DNA of 21,175 nucleotides from positions 1 through 21,175 of the forward strand of contig JAWLDT010000048.1 in NCBI GenBank assembly GCA_041686485.1. The letters run 5' to 3'. Source of the stretch: PUPG01 sp041686485 (GTDB taxonomy: Bacteria; Bacteroidota; Bacteroidia; Bacteroidales; UBA7960). Shown in pieces: positions 1 to 5,454 of the stretch; within the stretch, counting starts at the first letter, position 1, and each line of letters opens with the position of its first letter. A program made the position numbers and the translations under genes. Below the pieces are notes generated by a model. The model was not told where the DNA came from, ran no database searches, and saw nothing but the letters and a program-made list of their open reading frames with translations.

Positions 1-81
1 GCACTTGGGCTGCGTGACCTCGGCTGACCTGCTAATTGAAAAAGAGAAATGCTGGTAGACGCAGCACTGGGGCTGCGTTAC
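1..81. repeat. Two-copy imperfect direct repeat at window edge
   Basis: Bases 1-18 and 64-81 match at 16 of 18 positions, both reading GCACT(T/G)GGGCTGCGT(G/T)AC. The second copy sits in a small hairpin in which GCAGC (61-65) can pair with GCTGC (72-76). The first copy touches the window edge, so the array may extend leftward. It lies in the gene-free tail downstream of the YfcC transporter gene. Confidence 0.5.
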
Positions 82-93
82 TTAAGAAAAGGT

Positions 94-165
94 GCGAAGA
101 CGCGAGGACGCGAGAATGCGAAGACGTGAGACTGCAAGGACGTGAGACTGCGAGGATGTGAAACC
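94..165. repeat. Degenerate 8-bp tandem repeat, about nine units
   Basis: From 94 the sequence falls into consecutive octamers: GCGAAGAC, GCGAGGAC, GCGAGAAT, GCGAAGAC, GTGAGACT, GCAAGGAC, GTGAGACT, GCGAGGAT and GTGAAACC. The purine-rich consensus is about GYGARGAC. The period keeps strict phase, so no indels have accumulated despite base changes. Reverse-strand translation gives a serine/leucine-rich reading frame that is not protein-like, so this is treated as non-coding repeat. Confidence 0.7.
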
Positions 166-170
166 AATGA

Positions 171-255
171 GAAAATCTTTGTGTCCCTGGTGCCTCCCGA
201 AGGGTCGGGACAGGTTTGTGGTAAAAAAACCACGAAGACAAGAAGAACACAAAGT
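171..255. repeat. Imperfect inverted repeat of CACGAAG/CACAAAG type with nested palindrome
   Basis: A left arm (about 177-195 continued at 215-222, CTTTGTGTCC...TTTGTGGT) is roughly complementary to a right arm at 229-254 (ACCACGAAGACAAGAAGAAC...). The left arm is interrupted by an extra palindrome, TCCCGA (195-200) pairing with TCGGGA (205-210), which looks like an element inserted into an older repeat. A related element of the same style lies at 16936-16993. By inference this is a dispersed intergenic repeat. Confidence 0.55.
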
Positions 256-320
256 CGATCACTAAGCGTAAAACATGAAGCCTGCTGAAGCTAAGAGGGA
301 GAAAAGGCACATACAGGCGA

Positions 321-405
321 AGCAAATAACAGCGAAGCGTAATAACAGCGAAGTGTAATGACAATGCGCAGCACCAAATGACAAGACGAAGCCCTACAGG
401 AGGCG
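321..405. repeat. AATGACA-type dispersed intergenic repeat, left copy
   Basis: Two adjacent 16-bp units AATAACAGCGAAG(C/T)GT lie at 325-340 and 341-356, followed by AATGACA (357-363) and a block at 374-393 that matches 17167-17186 at 19 of 20 bases. The recurring pattern is AATGACA next to a mini-hairpin such as GCGAAGC or GGCGAAGCC. It lies just beyond the 3' end of the YfcC transporter gene. Copies occur at 17010-17045, 17146-17190 and, in reduced form, 21114-21127. Confidence 0.6.
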
Positions 406-443
406 TCACAACCTGCAAACGTAATTACAAAGCGCACAACCGC

Positions 444-2057
444 TTAAAACCCGCTAAGGCTCATGGTAACCGTCGGTATCAACAACAGGAAGCCAAGAAT
501 GATCAGGATGATCATCAGCGGCCCCATCCACTTTACCCATTTGTGATAAGGGATGCGTGCCACACCCAGCACGGCGATCAAAACACCTGATGTGGGGGTG
601 ATCATGTTGGTGAAGCCGTCGCCAAACTGGAAGGCCATCACCGCAGCCTGGCGTGAAATGCCGATCAGGTCGCTGAAAGGCGCCATGATGGGCATGGTGA
701 TCGCCGCTTTGGCTGAACCACTCGGAATAATAACATTGATGATGGTCTGGATCACATACATGACGCCCACAGAGGCCACATTGCCAAACTGCCCGAGGGA
801 TTGGGAGAGACCGTACAGAATACTATCAATAATACCACCATCTTCAAGCACAACAATGATTCCGCCGGCCAGGCCAACGATAATGGCTGCCGTCATGATA
901 TCCTTCACGCCATCCAGAAAAGAGAGGGCAATATTGTCGGCTGATTGGTTAACGGACATGCCGGAGGCGATGCCCATCGCCAGGAAGAGGGTCGCGATCT
1001 CCATCACATACCACCCATAACCCATCACGCCAACAATCAGGAAAACAATGGTGTAGACCAGCAACAGCAGGATGAAAAAGTGTACAGACTTCCGGAGGGT
1101 AAACACGCCGGCCAGGGCGAAAACCACAGCCGACACCGGCAGGATGCTAAGGGTCACAGATGCAGCGCCGATGGTAAGATCCGTCACCGGGTGCAAAAAC
1201 GAATAGATGGTCAGCACCGCCAGGATCAGACCATACACCACCCAGGCCATGCGGGGCGTATAATACGTTACGTTAGCTGACTCTTCACGGTCTTTCTCAC
1301 GCCAGTAAGCATCTTCCTCATACATGATAGAAGATTTCGGGTTCTTGCGAATCCTGGCTACATAGCGAAGCACAAACGCAATCCCGATAATGTTGATCAC
1401 CACCCACGAGAAAAGACGGTATTCGATCCCGGAAAAGAGGGGAATATCAGCCAATCCCTGGGCAATACCAATAGTAAACGGGTTCAGTATGGCACCGGCA
1501 AAGCCCAGCTGTGACCCCACAAACACCATAGCTACTCCGGTGAGACTGTCATAGCCCATAGAGATAGCCAGCGGTATCAAAATGATCACAAAAGCAATCG
1601 TTTCTTCTGCCATTCCAAAAACAGCACCAAAAGTGCTGAATAACAGCATGATCAATACAATGATAAGGTTATCCACCCCTATATGCTGCATTAACCAGTT
1701 ATTTTCCATCTTCCGCGTCTTGTTCAGAAACGACATAATCCCCACATCAATGGCTTTGGTGAGGTTCATGATCCAAAAGGCTCCGCCGATCATGAGAATA
1801 AATACGATAATATTGGCCTGCTTAACAAAACCGTTGAACAGGGCAGAAAACACCTGCCACGTCTGAGGCTCACTATCTATGGTGTATCCTTCAGGAAGTT
1901 CATCTTCATAGTAAAACGAAAGCGTGGTTTGTTCCTGACCATCAATCACAACAGTTTCTTCAATGTATTTACCCGGAGGAATCAACCAGGTAAGAATAGC
2001 AGCCATGACAATGATGGAAAAAACGATCACATAGGTGTGGGGGACTTTCTTAAACAT
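444..2057 (-). CDS. YfcC-family (COG1288 / DcuC superfamily) inner-membrane transporter
   Basis: A 537-residue polytopic membrane protein with the YfcC signature opening VPHTYVIVFSIIVMAAILTWLIPPGKY in its first 31 residues. It has a FGMAEETIAF motif near 147-156, GFAGAILNPFTIGIAQ near 185-200, and a C-terminal PSGSAKAAITMPIMAP...FQFGDGFTNMITPTSGV region. The family covers secondary carriers related to anaerobic C4-dicarboxylate and arginine/ornithine carriers. The substrate of this protein is not known from sequence. It is the last gene of the cyanophycin block, 71 bp after the cyanophycinase gene on the same strand. From that context I infer it carries beta-Asp-Arg, arginine or aspartate, or exchanges arginine for a product, across the inner membrane. 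Length and ends are typical of the family. The family call is secure and the substrate is inference. Confidence 0.9.
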   Translation of the reverse strand: MFKKVPHTYVIVFSIIVMAAILTWLIPPGKYIEETVVIDGQEQTTLSFYYEDELPEGYTIDSEPQTWQVFSALFNGFVKQANIIVFILMIGGAFWIMNLTKAIDVGIMSFLNKTRKMENNWLMQHIGVDNLIIVLIMLLFSTFGAVFGMAEETIAFVIILIPLAISMGYDSLTGVAMVFVGSQLGFAGAILNPFTIGIAQGLADIPLFSGIEYRLFSWVVINIIGIAFVLRYVARIRKNPKSSIMYEEDAYWREKDREESANVTYYTPRMAWVVYGLILAVLTIYSFLHPVTDLTIGAASVTLSILPVSAVVFALAGVFTLRKSVHFFILLLLVYTIVFLIVGVMGYGWYVMEIATLFLAMGIASGMSVNQSADNIALSFLDGVKDIMTAAIIVGLAGGIIVVLEDGGIIDSILYGLSQSLGQFGNVASVGVMYVIQTIINVIIPSGSAKAAITMPIMAPFSDLIGISRQAAVMAFQFGDGFTNMITPTSGVLIAVLGVARIPYHKWVKWMGPLMIILIILGFLLLIPTVTMSLSGF

Positions 2058-2128
2058 AAAAAACGTATTTACAGATTACGGAGCACAAATAAATAAAAAA
2101 TATTCGTTGGTATGGCTTAATTATCGGG

Positions 2129-2995
2129 CTATTCTTTCTGAATTGAAAAAATATCGCCAGGAAGATAAATGTCGAGTCGCAGGTTTTCTCCGCCCATTTT
2201 TTCGCGATAACGCGTTTGCGTGCCTTCCGGGTTTGTGTAAACCAGCACCTGGGCCTCCCCGACAACTTCTGCCTGGTTACCATTCACAATGATGGCTGTC
2301 GATTCATCAATGCCGATTCCCGGAAACGCCGGATATTCAAGCACAGCTGTTATCAGCCTGTTATGCCGGCTTCGCCAGACGAAATGCTGGTCAACGATAG
2401 CCGTCTTCAACAGGCCAAGTCCCGGGGCCAGCTCAATATTGTCCCATTCGATCACCGGGAAGGTAGAGCGGTATTCCTCATAGCGAAGCTCATCGCCCGT
2501 GATCATCATGTCGGACATCACGGCAGCGCCGGCACTGGTCCCGGCAATCACGGCACCATTGGCATAAGCTGTATGGATTGCATCCTTAATCGGATTATCC
2601 TTCACAATGTTCATAAACCGGTTTTGATTACCTCCGCTAATGTAGATGAGAGGGGCACTCCGTAATGAGTCAAGCCATTCCTCTTTTGGCGTTTGGTCGT
2701 GTTGAAAGTTAAAGCCGGCAACCCGATCCATGCCCTGCTCGTAGAACTGCTCTCCCGACCAGATGATGGCCGAATCGGGTAAAGAGCTTGACATGGGGAG
2801 GATGGCGACATAACCGGTATCCCGGATGCCGGCTTCTTCGATCATACGGTCGACCATTTCGGCCGGACGGCTACCACCTCCAATGATAAACAGCGTGCCT
2901 GCCGCATCATTATCCGTTTGATTGCCTGCCGGGCGCTGACAGGAGGCAAACAACATCATTAACGTAATAAAATAAAAAATGACAGGTCGTTTCAT
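2129..2995 (-). CDS. cphB: Cyanophycinase (peptidase family S51), lipoprotein
   Basis: This serine exopeptidase would release beta-Asp-Arg dipeptides from cyanophycin. From the ATG at 2995 the protein has 288 residues; a TTG start 18 bp upstream is possible but would put six extra residues before the signal peptide. MKRPVIFYFITLMMLFASC is a lipoprotein signal with Cys19 as the lipid anchor. The nucleophile elbow GTSAGA places Ser154. SGGNQ lies at 120-124. DQHFVWRSRHNR gives Asp202, Gln203, His204, Arg208, Arg210 and Arg213, with the spacing I recall for the substrate-binding residues of Synechocystis CphB; GIGIDESTA follows at 226-234. These arginines argue against the sister peptidase E. 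No acidic surface-export tag directly follows the Cys, so surface versus periplasmic location is open. It is the fifth gene of the block, downstream of the PKD lipoprotein gene. Confidence 0.88.
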   Translation of the reverse strand: MKRPVIFYFITLMMLFASCQRPAGNQTDNDAAGTLFIIGGGSRPAEMVDRMIEEAGIRDTGYVAILPMSSSLPDSAIIWSGEQFYEQGMDRVAGFNFQHDQTPKEEWLDSLRSAPLIYISGGNQNRFMNIVKDNPIKDAIHTAYANGAVIAGTSAGAAVMSDMMITGDELRYEEYRSTFPVIEWDNIELAPGLGLLKTAIVDQHFVWRSRHNRLITAVLEYPAFPGIGIDESTAIIVNGNQAEVVGEAQVLVYTNPEGTQTRYREKMGGENLRLDIYLPGDIFSIQKE

Positions 2996-3010
2996 TTGTA
3001 TAAAGTTTTG

Positions 3011-3048
3011 CAAATTTTATTTAAAGGTCTAAATGTCAAAACGTTTTG
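3011..3048 (-). promoter_or_regulatory. Possible internal promoter and 12-bp palindrome before cyanophycinase
   Basis: Reading the minus strand, TTTG (3037-3040) is followed after 17 bases by TAAAATTTG (3011-3019), close to the Bacteroidota -33/-7 pattern TTTG-N(about 19)-TAnnTTTG. The -33 region sits within a perfect palindrome CAAAACGTTTTG (3037-3048), which could be an operator. The start codon at 2995 would leave a leader of only about ten bases, which weakens the case. The cyanophycinase gene may simply be read through from upstream. Confidence 0.3.
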
Positions 3049-3077
3049 GTCAGCAGTTGGCCTTCTTCCTTCCAGCT

Positions 3078-3177
3078 NNNNNNNNNNNNNNNNNNNNNNN
3101 NNNNNNNNNNNNNNNNNNNNNNNNNNNNNNNNNNNNNNNNNNNNNNNNNNNNNNNNNNNNNNNNNNNNNNNNNNNNN
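3078..3177. other. Scaffold gap (100 N)
   Basis: A run of exactly 100 N, the conventional placeholder for a gap of unknown size. The left flank ends and the right flank begins with the same 9 bases, CTTCCAGCT, so the contigs may in fact overlap. The left flank also carries TTCTTCCTTCCAGC (3063-3076), whose complement recurs at 16881-16894 in a repeat-rich spacer. The true distance between the PKD lipoprotein and cyanophycinase genes is therefore uncertain. Confidence 0.95.
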
Positions 3178-3189
3178 CTTCCAGCTCCC

Positions 3190-4068
3190 TTAATCAGCGG
3201 TCTCATAAATATGGATATCTGTCAGAGCGATCGACCACAGGTCGGTAGATTCGTGATGCCGGAAGGCGACATAGATTGATTCCCCGGCATATTCTGACAA
3301 ATTCAGGTTACGTAATTCCCACACCCAGTTTTCCATATCGGATGACAACCTCTCCGAATAGATCGTCTCAAAATCATCTGTATTGGTACCGGTAGTGGAA
3401 ACCAGCACACTGTACTTTTCGGTTCTGAACTCCGGAGAGCTGGCGCGTGGCGTAACCTCAAACTCCAGGTCAGCACCATTTTTATCCTGAAGGTCGATCT
3501 CCGGGGTAATAATCCAGTTGTCCGGCGTCAGCACCTCCCCTGTCTCTGAAACCCATGAGTCAGACAAGATATAATACTCTCCTGCTGACGTGTCCCAGTA
3601 CCAGTTATGTCCGTCATCATCATTGTCGATAAGGGTCCAGCCTTCGGGCGGGAAGTCATTTGCCAGGTCAGGATCATCGAACTGTTCACGGAAAATAGTG
3701 GGCACCAGGGTCATGCGTTCTGTTGCTTCCAGGTCATTGTAATGCAGTTCCTGTTCCGGTTCCACCTGGAGGATAACATCGTATACCCCACCTTCGGTAT
3801 AGGTTTCAACCGGGTTTTCTTCGGTAGATGTATTTCCATTGCCAAAGTCCCAGAAATATCCTATTGCGTTAATAGACTGATTTTCAAAAGAAACATCATA
3901 ATGGATCTCGCCGGTTTCTTCATCAGTAGACGTTTCAAAGCTGAACGAGAAGTCTGCCTGCGTGCTTGGGGTCGGGACACTCACTTCCTCTTCGGAACAG
4001 GAGGTAGTCATTCCGACTGCCAGGCAGCAAAAAACCGACAGCAAAGCAATTCTTTTTATGGTTTTCAT
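3190..4068 (-). CDS. PKD-domain and choice-of-anchor-J lipoprotein, candidate polymer-binding protein
   Basis: A 292-residue secreted lipoprotein. The signal peptide ends at the lipobox TTSC (Cys24) and is followed at once by SEEE, which resembles the acidic lipoprotein export signal that sends Bacteroidota lipoproteins to the cell surface. A PKD domain spans about 38-122, with the typical YFWDFGNGNTSTEENPV core. Residues about 124-292 look like a choice-of-anchor-J / cleaved-adhesin beta-sandwich (FREQFDD...GWTLIDNDDDGHNWYW...DNWIITPEIDL). No catalytic motif was seen. It follows susD by 21 bp, the place where SusE/SusF-like surface binding proteins sit in glycan loci. I infer it holds cyanophycin granules or chains at the cell surface; no such function is known for the family. 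The stop codon lies 12 bp from the scaffold gap, but the reading frame is complete. Confidence 0.82.
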   Translation of the reverse strand: MKTIKRIALLSVFCCLAVGMTTSCSEEEVSVPTPSTQADFSFSFETSTDEETGEIHYDVSFENQSINAIGYFWDFGNGNTSTEENPVETYTEGGVYDVILQVEPEQELHYNDLEATERMTLVPTIFREQFDDPDLANDFPPEGWTLIDNDDDGHNWYWDTSAGEYYILSDSWVSETGEVLTPDNWIITPEIDLQDKNGADLEFEVTPRASSPEFRTEKYSVLVSTTGTNTDDFETIYSERLSSDMENWVWELRNLNLSEYAGESIYVAFRHHESTDLWSIALTDIHIYETAD

Positions 4069-4089
4069 AACATAATCCTTTTTCAGAAA

Positions 4090-5442
4090 TTAATAACCCT
4101 CATTTTGATACATGTCTTCATGGAAATTGGTCAGAAGCTCACCAAGTGGTATGGGGAAGCGTGTCTGATAATTTTCTTCCACACCTTCCAGCTCCTCGAT
4201 CGCCATCCCTGTCCTGACAAGGTCAAACCACCGGTGTCCTTCAAAAGCAAACTCCAGCTGCCGCATGTCGGCTACCTGTCTCATAAGCAGAAAGGGGCTG
4301 GTTGTCAATATTTCGGGCAGACGTGCCCTTAACCGTATTCTGTTAATATCTTCGCGGGCCAACTCCAGCTCCACTTCCCGTATCACATTGGCTTCGGCAC
4401 GTATCAGATACATCTCGGCCAACCGGAGCACATACACATTGTCGGTGCCGGTTTCAATATCATTGTATTTAATGCAATAATAATTGTCTCCGTCCAGACC
4501 GATAGACGCTTCACGTCTTTCATCAGCAGATTCAAAGGCGTTATACAACTTCTCGGTAGGCGCGAATTCACGTCTGCCGCTGAGCGACGTAGGAAAGAAA
4601 TATTCGGCCAGCCGGTTACGGTCCTGTTCTGTAAAATTGACTTCAAAGATAGACTCGTTACTGAAACTACCTTTAAACAAGTCAGCATATGTGGTTTCAA
4701 GCTCAGTGTCAGGATCTTCAATCACCTGAGTAGCAGCGCTGGCGGCTGCTTCGAGGTAATCTTCCTGGCCGGTGACTTCATAGTAATACAGGTTTACACG
4801 TGCTTCCAAAGCGCGCACAGAAACCAGCGAGGCTTTACCAAAGATCCTTTCCTGGCGGATATGGTCTTTTGCATAATCCAGATCATCAAATATCTGGTCG
4901 TAGACATCCGTTACAGGCTCCCTGGGAACGTTCAGGTCGTCATCCTCTGCACTGGAAATGGCTGTCCTGACCGGCACCGGGCCAAAGAGTCTGACAAGAT
5001 CAAAATGGCCCATGGCACGTAAGAAGCGAAGCTCAGCTATATATGCTCCGGCTTCGGCTTCGGAAAGGTCATCAACCGACGGTATCTGTGCAATCGTATA
5101 ATTCGTCCGGCTGATCATCCGGTAAATGTCACGCCAGATGCCTTCCACAATTACGTTATCAGCCAGAATAGTGTTGTTATCCATTTGGTTATAGCCGGCC
5201 GTAGTCCCCGTCCAGGTGAGGTTGTCAGCGGTCAGGTCTGCGGCAACAAGGAAGTTCCTGCCATAATAGCCGACAGCCTGTAAGGCAGAATAAGTACCTG
5301 TAATGGCGCTTTCCACATCCTCACGGCTCTCAATGGCCTCCTCGGCCGGAATGCTGTGATAAGGTTCCACGTCGAGCGCTTCACAGGCGGCAAAAGCCAG
5401 CAGCATCAATAATGGTATAATATATTGTCGTTTCATGGTCAT
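4090..5442 (-). CDS. susD: SusD/RagB-family nutrient-binding outer-membrane lipoprotein
   Basis: A 450-residue SusD-like protein, the surface lid that binds substrate over the SusC channel. The signal peptide ends in LLAFAAC, with Cys20 as lipid anchor (Cys18 if translation starts at the second Met, 5436). The N-terminal part contains the helical repeat scaffold (YNQMDNNTILADNVIVEGIWRDIYRMISRTNY, then AELRFLRAMGHFDLVRLFGPVPV), and the C-terminal part has the usual VLRLAEMYLIRAEA and FEGHRWFDLVRTG motifs. It starts 12 bp after the susC stop, so the two are almost certainly co-transcribed. It is somewhat short for SusD proteins, which commonly run to 500 or more residues. The ligand cannot be read from sequence; the neighbours suggest cyanophycin or its oligomers. 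Confidence 0.95.
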   Translation of the reverse strand: MTMKRQYIIPLLMLLAFAACEALDVEPYHSIPAEEAIESREDVESAITGTYSALQAVGYYGRNFLVAADLTADNLTWTGTTAGYNQMDNNTILADNVIVEGIWRDIYRMISRTNYTIAQIPSVDDLSEAEAGAYIAELRFLRAMGHFDLVRLFGPVPVRTAISSAEDDDLNVPREPVTDVYDQIFDDLDYAKDHIRQERIFGKASLVSVRALEARVNLYYYEVTGQEDYLEAAASAATQVIEDPDTELETTYADLFKGSFSNESIFEVNFTEQDRNRLAEYFFPTSLSGRREFAPTEKLYNAFESADERREASIGLDGDNYYCIKYNDIETGTDNVYVLRLAEMYLIRAEANVIREVELELAREDINRIRLRARLPEILTTSPFLLMRQVADMRQLEFAFEGHRWFDLVRTGMAIEELEGVEENYQTRFPIPLGELLTNFHEDMYQNEGY

Positions 5443-5454
5443 TATTTTTTATGT

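Noticed and set aside
94..165. CRISPR array
   Set aside because: Units are 8 bp with no spacers, and there are no cas genes in the window.
32..418. 128-codon open frame on the minus strand
   Set aside because: It is read straight through the octamer and inverted repeats, giving a low-complexity Leu/Ser/His-rich product with no recognisable fold.
2129..2995. Peptidase E (alpha-aspartyl dipeptidase) as the identity of the S51 enzyme
   Set aside because: The DQHF plus three-arginine pattern with CphB spacing, the lipoprotein signal and the linked iadA fit cyanophycinase better.
3607..4332. 241-codon open frame on the plus strand
   Set aside because: Antisense to the PKD lipoprotein and the end of susD, both complete and recognisable genes.
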